The notes under the pieces: model-generated
Database searches by the model: none
Told to the model about the DNA's origin: nothing
The model's input: only the letters and a program-made list of their open reading frames with translations
Source: Acinetobacter piscicola
Lineage (GTDB): Bacteria; Pseudomonadota; Gammaproteobacteria; Pseudomonadales; Moraxellaceae
Length of the DNA: 64,000 nucleotides
Assembly: GCF_002233755.1 (NCBI RefSeq)
Contig: NZ_KZ268704.1
Coordinates: 240,474 to 304,473, forward strand
Reading direction: 5' to 3'
Position numbers and translations under genes: made by a program
In this document: one piece after another, positions 26,677 through 36,400 of the stretch
Layout of the letters: every line of letters starts with the position of its first letter
Position numbering within the stretch: the stretch's first letter is position 1

Positions 26677-27018
26677 ATGCTTAAAAAGTTCATAACCATT
26701 GGATTATTAGCAATATTACTTATAGCCTGTTCTAAGCCTTTGCCTGTAGATAAAAAAGACTATATAGGCACGTGGCAAAGCGCTGATGGTCGAATTAGTT
26801 TAATAATTAGCAATGAGGGTCGACTGGAATATAAAAATAAACAACCTAATTCAAGTACCTCTGTTTCCGCGCCAATTACCGAGTTTAGTAGTTCTGGTTT
26901 TAGTGCAGGACTTGGCTCACTTTCAACTGAATTTAAAGTCAGTCAAGCACCGCAACAAACCGCAGATGGAACATGGACAATGACTGTCGATGGGCATCAA
27001 TTAAAGCGACTTAATTAA
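26677..27018 (+). CDS. Small lipoprotein (113 aa)
   Basis: Start at 26677 after a perfect ribosome site (AAGGAGA, about ten bases before); the frame is open 15 codons further upstream without one. MLKKFITIGLLAILLIAC is a lipoprotein signal peptide (Cys18). The mature part has YIGTWQSADGRISLIISNEG, a short beta-sheet pattern like small lipocalin-type or copper-resistance-type lipoproteins, with a Ser-rich middle. Function unknown. Shares a bidirectional terminator with the thioesterase gene. Confidence 0.75.
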   Translation: MLKKFITIGLLAILLIACSKPLPVDKKDYIGTWQSADGRISLIISNEGRLEYKNKQPNSSTSVSAPITEFSSSGFSAGLGSLSTEFKVSQAPQQTADGTWTMTVDGHQLKRLN

Positions 27019-27049
27019 AGAAACGATAATAAAATTTTGAACAAATAAA

Positions 27050-27072
27050 AAAACCTCCATAAAGGAGGTTTT
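27050..27072. terminator. Bidirectional terminator
   Basis: AAAACCTCC (27050-27058) pairs with GGAGGTTTT (27064-27072), loop ATAAA. Located between convergent genes (stops at 27018 and 27086); A-run on the left, T-run on the right. Confidence 0.85.
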
Positions 27073-27085
27073 AGCTCAACAACAC

Positions 27086-27607
27086 TTAGCTATGAGAAGC
27101 TTTTTTATAAATACTACAAGAAGGATGATGGTTTTCTTGTAAACGAGCGACTTTACGCTGTTCAGCTGCTTCAAAACGACAACGCTTCCAATCATTATCT
27201 AAATCTAAAGATGGAATTTGTTGTGGCTTACCATTTTCATCCACAGCAACCATCGTAAAATAGCAACTATTGGTATGGCGAACGGTGCGTTTTTGAATAT
27301 TCTGTGCTTCAACACGAATACCGATTTCCATAGAAGTACGACCAACATGGTTCACACTTGCTAAAAAAGTCACAAGCTCCCCCACATGAATTGGTTCTTT
27401 AAAGTTTACCTTATCAACCGAAAGGGTCACAACATAACTTCCTGAGTAACGACTTGCACATGCATAAGCCACTTGATCAAGAAACTTAAGGATGGTTCCA
27501 CCATGTACATTACCTGAAAAGTTTGCCATGTCAGGCGTCATTAAAAAGGACATGGTCAATTCTGACTGATCATCTGTAGCTGGGATCATTTGATCTAATG
27601 GAGACAT
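27086..27607 (-). CDS. Acyl-CoA thioesterase (hotdog fold)
   Basis: 173 aa single hotdog domain of the BACH/YciA type that hydrolyses acyl-CoA. Landmarks: FSGNVHGGTILKFLDQVAY (active-site Asn/Gly helix start followed by Asp), VDKVNFKEPIHVGELVTF and VNHVGRTSMEIGIRVEAQN. The C-terminal ~35 residues are an extra charged tail (RCRFEAAEQRKVARLQEN). Chain-length preference cannot be judged. Monocistronic. Confidence 0.88.
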   Translation of the reverse strand: MSPLDQMIPATDDQSELTMSFLMTPDMANFSGNVHGGTILKFLDQVAYACASRYSGSYVVTLSVDKVNFKEPIHVGELVTFLASVNHVGRTSMEIGIRVEAQNIQKRTVRHTNSCYFTMVAVDENGKPQQIPSLDLDNDWKRCRFEAAEQRKVARLQENHHPSCSIYKKASHS

Positions 27608-28002
27608 CGTATTCTAAACTCTACTTGGACAGGAGATTTACACTTATTATTATATATCTTTTCATACAAAAAACATGTTTAATTCGGCAATTGGTCATTC
27701 CTTAGATTGATGATCCGAAAGCGTTTCATTTATTTTAAATATATTCTTTTGATTTATAGTATATTTTTTAAACTTTAGACACTTTCATCTAAAATACTCT
27801 CTTTGTAAACTTAAAACCTTCCATCTTTATTTTTCAATTTTATAATCATATCTAATGTATCGACCACATCTACACATTAAAAATAATTTGACCATTTTAT
27901 ATTACAATTTTTATTTAATTCACTTAAAAATATTTAAGTGAATTTTGGGTAAAAAATATATCTAAACATGAAATTAAAATATAGATAAAGAATTGAAATA
28001 AC
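27608..28002. other. Intergenic, no gene seen
   Basis: 395 very AT-rich bases between the thioesterase start and the patatin stop. One partial inverted repeat (TTCACTTAAAAATATTTAAGTGAATT, arms AATTCACTTAA/TTAAGTGAATT) lies around 27917-27944 and may terminate the patatin transcript. Nothing else. Confidence 0.35.
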
Positions 28003-28992
28003 TTAGTTCAAAGCGTGATACTGCGCGCTCTCAGACTTACTTTTTGTCTTACTTTCTATGACAACATCCAAATCATGCATGCGTAGATTAGCCGCATCAA
28101 CACCAGCTTGCATGGTATCTTGGCGCCCTTTCACATCAAAAATATGTGCTTTTTCACGTAGATCAGGTTGAATCACAATATCTGCATTTTTTAATTCATC
28201 AGCAGCCAGTTTATTCTGCATAATGTTAATATTTTGGTTAAACAAACCCCAAACATTGGTCGTTTCAGTATTTTCAGGTTGTGCCAAAATATCGACTGCA
28301 ATCACAATATCTGCGCCCAATTCTTTCGCAATATCCACAGGTACAGGGCTGACCAAACCACCATCTACATATTCTTTGCCTTGAATAACTGTCGGAATAA
28401 ACATACTCGGAATAGATACGGAAGCTCGAACAGCTTGCCCTGTATTACCATAGTTAAAAACTGCACGTTGTCCATTTTGCAGTTCGGTTGCGACCACATA
28501 CATTGGAATCTTCATCTTTTCCAATGACATTTGGCTGACTTGTTTATTGACATAATCTTCAACTTTTTGACCGTCAAAAAAACCTTTCATACCAATTTTA
28601 AAGTCGCGAACATCACCTACTTTCATATCTAAAGCAATTTGACGTAATTGTTCAGCAGATTTACCACTGGCATAGATTGAACCAACAATACTCCCTGCAC
28701 TGGTACCCACAATAAAATCAGGTTGAATACCATGTTGTTCTAGCGCCTCAATCACACCGATATGCGCATAACCACGAGCGCCACCACTACCAAGTACAAG
28801 TGCAATCACGGGCTTTTCATTGCTGACGTTTTTAAACTGATAAAAACTTTTATCTAACGTTGATGCAGCTTCAGATACTTTTGGTGAATGTGCAACTGCG
28901 CTTTGTCGATCTTTTTTTATAGGTGAATATACGCAAGCAACCAAAGTTGAACTACATAACAAAGAAATGAAAAGTTTGTTGAGCAAAGACAT
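28003..28992 (-). CDS. Patatin-like phospholipase lipoprotein (RssA-like)
   Basis: 329 aa from the Met at 28992, which opens a lipoprotein signal peptide (MSLLNKLFISLLCSSTLVAC, Cys20); the frame is open a further 15 codons. Serine lipase of the patatin family: oxyanion loop GSGGARGYAHIGV (~73-85), nucleophile GTSAGS, and the catalytic Asp in the VDGGLVSPVP segment. Expected to act on lipids from the periplasmic face of a membrane. The C-terminal tail (SKTKSKSESAQYH) is Lys/Ser-rich and variable-looking. Monocistronic. Confidence 0.88.
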   Translation of the reverse strand: MSLLNKLFISLLCSSTLVACVYSPIKKDRQSAVAHSPKVSEAASTLDKSFYQFKNVSNEKPVIALVLGSGGARGYAHIGVIEALEQHGIQPDFIVGTSAGSIVGSIYASGKSAEQLRQIALDMKVGDVRDFKIGMKGFFDGQKVEDYVNKQVSQMSLEKMKIPMYVVATELQNGQRAVFNYGNTGQAVRASVSIPSMFIPTVIQGKEYVDGGLVSPVPVDIAKELGADIVIAVDILAQPENTETTNVWGLFNQNINIMQNKLAADELKNADIVIQPDLREKAHIFDVKGRQDTMQAGVDAANLRMHDLDVVIESKTKSKSESAQYHALN

Positions 28993-29238
28993 AATCTCAG
29001 ATTTAGAATGAACCGAAACGATTCGGTATATAAACATAATTTACAATGCATTGTTGTTGTATTTATTTAAACTGTCATTATTTTTAGATATTGTATAAAT
29101 TATTTTTCTAAAAAAATAAGTAGTTATGTGCTGAATAAAAGTTTTGTATGCGATAACAACATCATCATTTTTAAGTGATTGGTTACATTGCTTATAATGA
29201 GTATAGTGAAATTTGGTTTTAATGATTGATTCTTAAAT

Positions 29239-29265
29239 AAAAAAGCCAGTCAAGTGACTGGCTTT
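29239..29265 (-). terminator. Terminator of gltS
   Basis: AAAGCCAGTC (29242-29251) pairs with GACTGGCTTT (29256-29265), loop AAGT, with A-rich DNA on the left supplying the U-tract on the - strand. 20 bases after the stop. Confidence 0.85.
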
Positions 29266-29284
29266 ATGACTTGATACAGATATT

Positions 29285-30520
29285 TTAAGCAATAAACTTC
29301 AAAATCAATTGAATCACTGTGGCATTAATAATATCAACAAAGAAAGCACCGCAAAGTGGCACAATTAAGAATGCTTTATGTGAAGGCCCGTACATATTGG
29401 TAATGGCTTGCATGTTTGCCACAGCTGTTGGCGTCGCTCCCATACCAAAACCGCAATGCCCTGCTGCTAGAACTGCTGCATCGTAGTTTTTCCCCATTAC
29501 ACGGAACGTTACAAATGCAGCATATAAAGCCATGGTTAATGTTTGAGCTGAAAGAATAACAACCAATGGACCTGCAAGATCTGCCAACTGCCATAATTTA
29601 AGAGATAGCAGTGCCATCGCTAAATAAAGCGAAAGTGCAGCATTACCAAATACATCAATTGCACGATCAAACATTTTTACACGAAGGATGCCTTCTAAAA
29701 CATTTCGAAGAATGACACCACCTGCAAGTGCCCATACAAAAGTCGGTAATTCAAACCACTGCCCTTTACTATAACCTGTCATAAAATCAGCAAAAGCCAA
29801 ACAAGCAGCAAATAAACCTAAAGTCGTAATGGCATTATCCGCAGTGATTAATCGAACTTGATGAGGATATTCAAAAGGAACGTATTCCCCCAATTCTGTT
29901 ATTGGTTGGCTATTCGTTTCCTTCACTTCTTTTCTTGTTTTAGGACTTGATAATTGATAACGGTTAATCAGCAGTTTAGCTAAAGGTCCACCAATGATTC
30001 CTCCGATAATTAAACCGAAAGTTGCACTTGCCATACCGAGTGCTAAAGCACCTTGTATACCATGTTGAGTTTCAAGAATCTCACCCCACGCACCAGCAGT
30101 ACCATGACCACCTGTAAGCGTAATTGAACCTGCAATTAAACCGATCAATGGGTCTAAACCAAGTACTGTCGCTAAGCCCATGCCTACAAAATTTTGTACA
30201 ACAATAAATGATGCAACACAGATAAGGAATACAACTAAGCCAAAGCCACCTTCTTTGAGTTTTGCAAAGTTCGCACTTAAACCAATCGAAGCAAAAAATA
30301 CCAACATGAAACTGGTTTGTAATTCACTACTTGTAGTAATGCTATAACCCCAGATGTTATGTACCAATAAAGAAATAACCGCAGCAACTAGACCGCCCGC
30401 AACTGGTTCTGGAATGTTATATTTACGAAGAAAATCTATTTTATTAACTAGGAATCGTCCTAGTAAAAGTACAATAACCGCTGCAATCAGCGTATAAAAA
30501 GCATTAAAAGTAAATTCCAT
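29285..30520 (-). CDS. gltS: GltS, sodium/glutamate symporter
   Basis: 411 aa inner-membrane transporter that imports glutamate with Na+. Two inverted halves, each with about five membrane segments and a re-entrant loop; loop signatures are visible (GGHGTAGAWGEILE in the first half, GHCGFGMGATPTAVANMQAI in the second). A hydrophilic central linker (SSPKTRKEVKETNSQPITELG) separates the halves. Full length for the family. The upstream region contains a pair of 22-base direct repeats (30615-30660), a possible regulator site. Confidence 0.92.
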   Translation of the reverse strand: MEFTFNAFYTLIAAVIVLLLGRFLVNKIDFLRKYNIPEPVAGGLVAAVISLLVHNIWGYSITTSSELQTSFMLVFFASIGLSANFAKLKEGGFGLVVFLICVASFIVVQNFVGMGLATVLGLDPLIGLIAGSITLTGGHGTAGAWGEILETQHGIQGALALGMASATFGLIIGGIIGGPLAKLLINRYQLSSPKTRKEVKETNSQPITELGEYVPFEYPHQVRLITADNAITTLGLFAACLAFADFMTGYSKGQWFELPTFVWALAGGVILRNVLEGILRVKMFDRAIDVFGNAALSLYLAMALLSLKLWQLADLAGPLVVILSAQTLTMALYAAFVTFRVMGKNYDAAVLAAGHCGFGMGATPTAVANMQAITNMYGPSHKAFLIVPLCGAFFVDIINATVIQLILKFIA

Positions 30521-30614
30521 TGAACTGATCCATGCTATAAAATACCTTGAGTTTTACATTGAATAATTTTAAATATTGCAAATAGTTCATTAAATATACA
30601 AATAATATACGATC

Positions 30615-30660
30615 TAAAAAAGATCCAATTTGTAATATTAAAAAAGATCCAATTTGCAAT
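30615..30660. repeat. 22-base tandem direct repeat upstream of gltS
   Basis: TAAAAAAGATCCAATTTGTAAT (22 bases) at 30615-30636 recurs at 30639-30660 with one change (T to C at position 18), period 24. A third partial copy (CCAAAAGGAT) follows. It lies 95-140 bases before the gltS start codon. Confidence 0.75.
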
Positions 30661-31058
30661 CCAAAAGGATTTAATGTCAAATTAAAGGTAAAAAAGAGAA
30701 AGATATATCTTAAAAGATGGGAAATAAAAATGGGTTAAAGTGTGTGACTTAAATATGAACAGAAATGCTATATTCAAGCAACTTCAAGAAGTTTTGAGTC
30801 ATGTGGTGTTACTCCAATTATAGATAAAAGATCGTTCCATCAAATAATGAGAAAAACAAAATATTGTGAAATCCAGCGCAGATAAAAAAGGGTAACTTTT
30901 CATCAGACTATCAAAAATATCAATAGAAAAAGCTTTAGAAATAATTCATTTCTAAAAAGAGCGCCTATTATCCAGTTTTTTTTATAAAAGTCTTTATTTT
31001 TTACAATTTTTTCTGATATTTAAGTCTATAAAGTATAAATTTCGATTGTTAGATATAT

Positions 31059-31088
31059 AAAAAACCGAGGAATAATCCTCGGTTTTTT
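31059..31088 (-). terminator. Terminator of the porin gene
   Basis: CCGAGGA (31065-31071) pairs with TCCTCGG (31076-31082), flanked by A6 and T6, so it is usable from both sides. 20 bases beyond the stop at 31109. Confidence 0.85.
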
Positions 31089-31108
31089 GAGCTTAATACT
31101 TTCTAAAA

Positions 31109-32359
31109 TTAGAAGTTGTATTTTGCCATTAGACCTACACGGTTATCTTTATAAGATTGGCCAGCAAAAGTTTCTCGTTTACCATTCACATATTCAATAC
31201 CTAGATCGATTGGTTTAGCCGGTGAATAAATCACATTGACCCAAGCTTGTTTAATTTTTTCGTTTGCGGTTTGGTTTGCTTTAGCAAAATCAGTACCGTC
31301 ATCAGCCAATACTGTACCATAAGCTAAAGTAGAACGTAGGTTCGGTAAGAATTTGTATGTCGCGCCTACTTGAATAGCAGTAAATTCATTCTGTTCAATG
31401 TCACCATCTACAACAGAGAATGCATTGTTACTTGCGTATAAATAGTTACTGTTACCTACCACATAAGAAGCATCAGCAAAAACCTTTAATGGATCAATTA
31501 CTTTAAAGTCTGTACCTAAAGCAACACCCCAACCTGTTTTATTATCATCTGCAGCACTAGACTTATAGTTTTCAACTAAAGCACGACCCGAAACAGTACC
31601 TTTTGAGTTTGCATAAGTATGCGCAACTTTCGCAGTTAATACAGGTAGGCTATATTTAATTGAAGTACCTGCGCTATTACCTTCTTCAGCGGCAACTAAA
31701 AGTTTAGTACTTGGCGCTAAGTTATATGCATAACGTACTTGTGGAATACGTGTCGTACCGCCACCGGCGTTTGTAGAGAAGTCGATCATTTCTGGCGCAT
31801 GGCTAGAAAGGAAGTTAGACGTCGTTTGACCAAATAACCAGTTGTTATAAGTCAAATATGCATGACGGATACGAAGGTTTTCGCTTGCGCCATTTCCTGC
31901 AAAATCAACCTCAACTTTACCGCCAACTTTTGAATCGCCTGCTGGAGTAGAGAAATCTAAACCAATACGAGTCGTTTTAGCTGTTGCACGTAACTTATCT
32001 TCCGCTTCGCCATTTGTAGCAGCTACTTTGTTGAAGTCATCATCCGCACCTTCGATGATGTAGTTTGCATCACCACGTACGAAACCGTAAATATTGATGT
32101 CTGCACCAGATTTAGATTTTAAACCAGCTAACGGAGAAGACGCTTGAGGCTGTGCTGCAACTTCTGCAAGTCGAACTTGTTGCTGTTGTTGAACTTGTTG
32201 TTGCTGTTGAAGTAAAGCTTTAAGCTCTTGAACCTCAGTACGTAATTGCTGAATTTCTGCGCTGTCTGTAGCAGCATGAGCTGTATTTACCATTAAAGCT
32301 GTGACGGTTAATGCTAAGCTTTTAATGACAAATGACTTGCTGTTAGTGAATAGACTCAT
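31109..32359 (-). CDS. DcaP-like outer-membrane porin
   Basis: 416 aa. Signal peptide (residues 1-29, ending NTAHA), an N-terminal helical region with a Gln-rich coiled coil (EIQQLRTEVQELKALLQQQQ), which in DcaP forms a periplasmic trimeric stalk, then a beta-barrel from about residue 85 (INIYGFVRGDANYI) to the aromatic C-terminus KYNF. DcaP-type porins of Acinetobacter take up dicarboxylic and related anionic compounds. Substrate is not deducible here. Downstream of nothing and upstream of gltS on the same strand, but the strong terminator makes it monocistronic. Confidence 0.88.
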   Translation of the reverse strand: MSLFTNSKSFVIKSLALTVTALMVNTAHAATDSAEIQQLRTEVQELKALLQQQQQVQQQQQVRLAEVAAQPQASSPLAGLKSKSGADINIYGFVRGDANYIIEGADDDFNKVAATNGEAEDKLRATAKTTRIGLDFSTPAGDSKVGGKVEVDFAGNGASENLRIRHAYLTYNNWLFGQTTSNFLSSHAPEMIDFSTNAGGGTTRIPQVRYAYNLAPSTKLLVAAEEGNSAGTSIKYSLPVLTAKVAHTYANSKGTVSGRALVENYKSSAADDNKTGWGVALGTDFKVIDPLKVFADASYVVGNSNYLYASNNAFSVVDGDIEQNEFTAIQVGATYKFLPNLRSTLAYGTVLADDGTDFAKANQTANEKIKQAWVNVIYSPAKPIDLGIEYVNGKRETFAGQSYKDNRVGLMAKYNF

Positions 32360-32780
32360 GAAACACTCCTAGTCTTATTTATGTTATGCATCCGTACAAT
32401 TCAATTTTTTAACCCCAATACTTTGTTAAAAAATTAAATTTTTATTGTTTTCTTCAGTAGTTATTCAAACACCACATTCAAAAACACTGCACTTTGTATG
32501 CCTGCTATTAAATTATGAAAGCGTTGAAACTAAGTTAAAACCCAAAAGTAACAATTTGTGTATAATTCCTACACTGTTGTAATCTAGCGTAACTCAACCC
32601 CTTTATTAAAATCAGTTTTACCGAATAACATATAGTTTTCAATTCTTTTTTTAGATTAGCATTTCTATAATCGTTATATAATCGGTAGCTTAGAGAAAAC
32701 AACTAAATTTTTTAAATGTGCTTATACGACTATCGTATTATAGTTTATACAATAAAATAACCATATAAATCGGAGTTTTT
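32360..32780. other. Divergent regulatory region porin/nitroreductase
   Basis: 421 bases without a gene. Contains a TATAAT (32561-32566) and, close to the nitroreductase start, the inverted repeat at 32724-32738. Confidence 0.4.
32724..32738. promoter_or_regulatory. Candidate operator upstream of the nitroreductase
   Basis: ATACGA (32724-32729) and TCGTAT (32733-32738) are a perfect inverted repeat around CTA, 42 bases before the start codon and next to AT-rich -10-like DNA. Size and spacing fit a dimeric repressor. The regulator is unknown. Confidence 0.4.
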
Positions 32781-33485
32781 ATGAGTTCAGAACAAACTCA
32801 AGCAGTTGATCAAGCCATTACGAGCCGTCATTCAGTACGTGCTTTCTTAGATAAAGCGGTTGATCCCCAGACCATTAAGGATATTTTAAGCGTAGCGTGT
32901 CGCGCACCATCTGGGACAAATACTCAACCTTGGAAAGTCTACGTCGTCACGGGAAAAAAACGCCAAGAAATGATCAATCGTGTGTGTGCCGCTCAAATTG
33001 AGTTATTCACCACACCAGAACTTGCAAAACAATACCAAGAAACTTTCCCCTATTATCCAGAAACTTGGATTTCACCCTTTATCGATCGTCGTCGTGAAAA
33101 TGGCTGGGGATTGTATGGACTTCTCGGAATTCTGAAAGGTGAAAAAGAAAAGATGGCGGCGCAACAACTGCGTAATTACCAACTGTTCGATGCACCTGTT
33201 GCCTTATATTTTACTGTGAATAAAACTATGGGGATTGGTTCGAAAATGGATATTTCCATGATGGTTCAAAATGTCATGATCGCCGCCAAAGCGCGAGGTT
33301 TGGATACTTGTCCGCAAGCGGCATGGAACCATTTCCACACTATCGTTTTAGACATTCTTGATGCACCAAATGATGAAGACTTGGTATGCACCGTTGCATT
33401 AGGTTATGCAGATCCAAATCACATCGTAAATACATTTATCACACCACGTGAACCTGTGGAAAATTTCACTGTATTTCTAGACTAA
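32781..33485 (+). CDS. Nitroreductase family flavoenzyme
   Basis: 234 aa FMN-dependent oxidoreductase. FMN-binding pattern SRHSVRAFLDKAVD (residues ~14-27), RAPSGTNTQPWKVYVV (~41-56), MDISMMVQNVMIAAKARGLDTCPQAAW and the LGYADP-type GxA motif near the C-terminus. Such enzymes reduce nitro groups, quinones or enones with NAD(P)H. A ribosome site (GGAG) precedes the start. It precedes the NAD-salvage genes by 247 bases on the same strand but has its own upstream region. Confidence 0.9.
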   Translation: MSSEQTQAVDQAITSRHSVRAFLDKAVDPQTIKDILSVACRAPSGTNTQPWKVYVVTGKKRQEMINRVCAAQIELFTTPELAKQYQETFPYYPETWISPFIDRRRENGWGLYGLLGILKGEKEKMAAQQLRNYQLFDAPVALYFTVNKTMGIGSKMDISMMVQNVMIAAKARGLDTCPQAAWNHFHTIVLDILDAPNDEDLVCTVALGYADPNHIVNTFITPREPVENFTVFLD

Positions 33486-33667
33486 ACATAAAAATCTAAA
33501 GGTGAAACATTAAAAAAACCATAAACTTTTGAGCAGATATAAATTCATTCTCTATCTGCTTTTTAAGAAAAATATATTGATAAAACAAAGTATTGTTAAA
33601 TTCCAAACACTCAGGTTAAAAATCATGCTTCCCGTACATATGTAATTTTATGTTAATTTCCACTTGT

Positions 33668-33698
33668 CAAATATAATGTCCTTATGACACTATATTTG
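33668..33698 (+). promoter_or_regulatory. Candidate NrtR operator
   Basis: CAAATATAATGTC (33668-33680) and GACACTATATTTG (33686-33698) form a 13-base-arm palindrome with one mismatch and a 5-base centre, 34 bases before the first salvage gene. NrtR repressors bind AT-rich palindromes of about this size, and a NrtR gene ends this cluster. Assignment is by position. Confidence 0.6.
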
Positions 33699-33732
33699 TA
33701 TTGGCGATAAGCCACCTTATAGAGATATAAAA

Positions 33733-34617
33733 ATGTCTATTCAAGTCAAAGATATAAATAATGAAATAGTTGCAATCAAAGTCATGCAATTTGCTGGTGG
33801 CGAAAGACATGTTCAAATTGATGCGACAAGATTGAATCAATTAAATGGTCGAGTATTTATTCGAGCTCAAATCAATAACAGCCAAGATTTAATGGATTAT
33901 TTGTTAATAGAAAATGTTTTATTAAATCAAAAGTTAGAAATTGAAATAGAAATGCCCTACTTTCCTTATGCACGCCAAGACCGTATTTGTGCAACAGGAC
34001 AAGCTTTTTCTTTGGACATCATGACCAAGCTGCTGAATATCAATACAGAAAAATTTCCACAACAACGCAAATCTATCACTGTATGGGATGCACATAGTAC
34101 AACCACTGAAAAACTCCTAAATGAAAATACTCAGTTTTTGAAAGTTGAAAATGTGCAACCCAGTGAAATTATTTTGCAAGATTCAACACTGATGAGCATT
34201 TTAACCGCTGAAAATACAGTTTTAGTCTGTCCTGATGCAGGTGCAAAACTTAGAACAGCAAATCTTGCAGCGGCGATCAATCCTTTGCGTAAGCAAAATA
34301 TTGAAATGATTCAGTGTGAAAAGAAACGTAACCCACTCACTGGAAGGCTGATGAATTCTCAGGTAAATGCGACTGATTTGACTGGGAAAACAGCCGTAAT
34401 TTGCGATGACATTTGTGATGGTGGCGCAACTTTTATTGGTATTGCGGAAGAGTTGAAAAAGCTCAATTGTGAACACGTCATCTTATATGTGACTCACGGC
34501 ATCTTTAGTAAAGGCATGCAGGTATTTGATGGTCTTGTCGATCAGATTTTCACAACAAACAGCTTAATTCAACAGCAATACAAAAACTTAAATATCATTT
34601 ACTTCAGTCGTAAATGA
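33733..34617 (+). CDS. Ribose-phosphate pyrophosphokinase-like protein (NAD salvage)
   Basis: 294 aa, slightly shorter than housekeeping PRPP synthetases. The two phosphoribosyl domains are recognisable: FPYARQDR (77-84), VWDAHS, CPDAGAKLRT, and the PRPP loop VICDDICDGGATFIG (about residue 215). It would make PRPP from ribose 5-phosphate and ATP. Located 50 bases upstream of nadV, whose reaction consumes PRPP, so it is probably a dedicated supplier. It lacks the allosteric features of Prs as far as I can judge. A near-perfect palindrome lies just upstream. Confidence 0.87.
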   Translation: MSIQVKDINNEIVAIKVMQFAGGERHVQIDATRLNQLNGRVFIRAQINNSQDLMDYLLIENVLLNQKLEIEIEMPYFPYARQDRICATGQAFSLDIMTKLLNINTEKFPQQRKSITVWDAHSTTTEKLLNENTQFLKVENVQPSEIILQDSTLMSILTAENTVLVCPDAGAKLRTANLAAAINPLRKQNIEMIQCEKKRNPLTGRLMNSQVNATDLTGKTAVICDDICDGGATFIGIAEELKKLNCEHVILYVTHGIFSKGMQVFDGLVDQIFTTNSLIQQQYKNLNIIYFSRK

Positions 34618-34667
34618 TCACATCAACCGATAAAAATGAATGAAATGTTGAAACTTGGAGAATAACA

Positions 34668-36170
34668 ATGAGCTTTAAAATAAACCCTTTAAATGCAATC
34701 GACTTTTATAAAGCAGACCATAGACGTCAGTACCCGACTGGTACAGAATATGTTTATGCGAATTTCACACCACGTTCGTCACGTTTGGCCAATATGTTGC
34801 CTGACTTTGAAGACAAAATCGTCTTTTTTGGCTTACAAGGTTTCATTCAGCACTTTCTTATTGAAACTTGGAATGAAGGCTTTTTTCAACAAGACAAAAC
34901 CAAAGTCGTTACAGCATATAAACGCCGAATGGACGGTGCTTTAGGTGATGGTGCTGTTCCTGTTGAGCACATTGAAGCTTTGCATGATTTAGGCTATTTA
35001 CCAATTCGTATCAAAGCTTTAGCAGAAGGCAGTCGCGTTAATATTCGCGTACCCGTATTGACGATTATCAATACATTGCCTGAGTTTTTTTGGCTGACCA
35101 ATTATTTAGAAACCGTACTTAGCGCTGAGCTTTGGAAAAGTTGTACAACTGCAACGATTGCTTACGAATACAAACGCCTACTCACTGAATATGCATTAAA
35201 AACTGGTGCGCCCCTCGATTTTGTGGCGATACAAGGCCATGATTTCAGTAGTCGTGGCATGAGTGGTATTTATGATGCAACACAAAATGGTGTTGGTCAC
35301 TTAACCAGTTTTATCGGTACAGATGCTGTATCTGCTATCGACTATGCAGAAGAATACTACGCTGCAGAGGGTATCGTTGGGGTCTCTGTCCCTGCAACTG
35401 AACACAGCGTGATGTGCATGGGCAGTGAAGATAAAGAAATTGATACCTTTAGACGTTTAATTTGCGAACTATATCCTTCAGGTGTGGTGAGTGTTGTCTC
35501 TGATACTTGGGACTTTTGGAGAGTGATCACTGAGTTTACTGTAGAGCTCAAAGATGAAATATTAGCGCGCCAACCGAATGCTTTAGGTTTAGCGAAATTG
35601 GTGTTTCGTCCAGATTCAGGTGATCCAGTTAAAATCATTTGTGGTGACCCTGATGCTGAAATAGATAGCCCAGCTTACAAAGGTGCAGTGCAATGTTTAT
35701 GGAAAATTTTTGGTGGAACGAATACCGAAAAAGGCTACAACGTTTTAAATGAACGTGTTGGACTGATTTATGGTGATTCAATCACATTAGATCGTGCATT
35801 GAGAATATTGCAAGGACTTGAAGCCAAAGGTTTTGCATCAAATAATATCGTGTTTGGGATTGGCAGTTATACCTATAACTATTTGACCCGTGATACTTTT
35901 GGTTTTGCAGTCAAAGCCACTTGGGGGCAAGTCAACGGTATTCCGCGTGAATTGTTCAAAGATCCTATTACTGATTCAGGTGTGAAAAAATCTGCTAAAG
36001 GCTTACTGCGTGTTGAGCAGTCTGAAGATGGTTTTGTTTTATTTGACCAACAAAGCGCTGAGCAAGAACAGCAAGGTGAATTAAAGGTTGTCTTTGAAAA
36101 TGGACACTTGATAACCAAATGTACTTTAAATGAAATTCGAGCAAAAATAGATGCTTATTTAAAAGACTAA
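34668..36170 (+). CDS. nadV: Nicotinamide phosphoribosyltransferase
   Basis: 500 aa, the length of NadV/NAMPT. Converts nicotinamide and PRPP to NMN. Active-site equivalents of human NAMPT are in place: Asp219 in GTDAVSA, His246 in ATEHSVM, and the RPDSGDP phosphate-binding motif (314-320). HDFSSRGMSG (191-200) is also conserved. Ribosome site GGAG, about eight bases before the ATG. Second gene of the operon with the PRPP synthetase-like gene; product NMN would then go to an adenylyltransferase elsewhere. Confidence 0.94.
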   Translation: MSFKINPLNAIDFYKADHRRQYPTGTEYVYANFTPRSSRLANMLPDFEDKIVFFGLQGFIQHFLIETWNEGFFQQDKTKVVTAYKRRMDGALGDGAVPVEHIEALHDLGYLPIRIKALAEGSRVNIRVPVLTIINTLPEFFWLTNYLETVLSAELWKSCTTATIAYEYKRLLTEYALKTGAPLDFVAIQGHDFSSRGMSGIYDATQNGVGHLTSFIGTDAVSAIDYAEEYYAAEGIVGVSVPATEHSVMCMGSEDKEIDTFRRLICELYPSGVVSVVSDTWDFWRVITEFTVELKDEILARQPNALGLAKLVFRPDSGDPVKIICGDPDAEIDSPAYKGAVQCLWKIFGGTNTEKGYNVLNERVGLIYGDSITLDRALRILQGLEAKGFASNNIVFGIGSYTYNYLTRDTFGFAVKATWGQVNGIPRELFKDPITDSGVKKSAKGLLRVEQSEDGFVLFDQQSAEQEQQGELKVVFENGHLITKCTLNEIRAKIDAYLKD

Positions 36171-36188
36171 ACTCGCATTTACAGCCCC

Positions 36189-36223
36189 AATAGTCCTGCT
36201 TTTTAAACTCAAGTAGGACTATT
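36189..36223 (+). terminator. Stem-loop after nadV
   Basis: AATAGTCCT (36189-36197) pairs with AGGACTATT (36215-36223), extended by CTT/AAG across one bulge on each side; followed by CATCTTT. A weak tail, so it is a possible terminator or a processing/attenuation site before nrtR. Confidence 0.5.
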
Positions 36224-36400
36224 CATCTTTAGGATAAATGAAAACGACTACATCATAAATATCTAGGAAAAAATACTGAAGAACGAGATCGCCTATATTT
36301 GCAATTAATATCATCATTTAAAAGCAGATTTCAAATTTCCACTTGGCGAATTTCTATGACCCTGTAATAATCCTACAAGCTATTTCATTGAAAAAATCAA

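Larger units (their letters stand above)
30521..31108. other. Intergenic region between gltS and the porin gene
   Basis: 588 AT-rich bases. Contains the direct repeat at 30615-30660, a 22-codon open frame at ~30755 without support, a short inverted repeat AACTTCAAGAAGTT (~30780), and the porin terminator at its end. No gene called. Confidence 0.4.
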
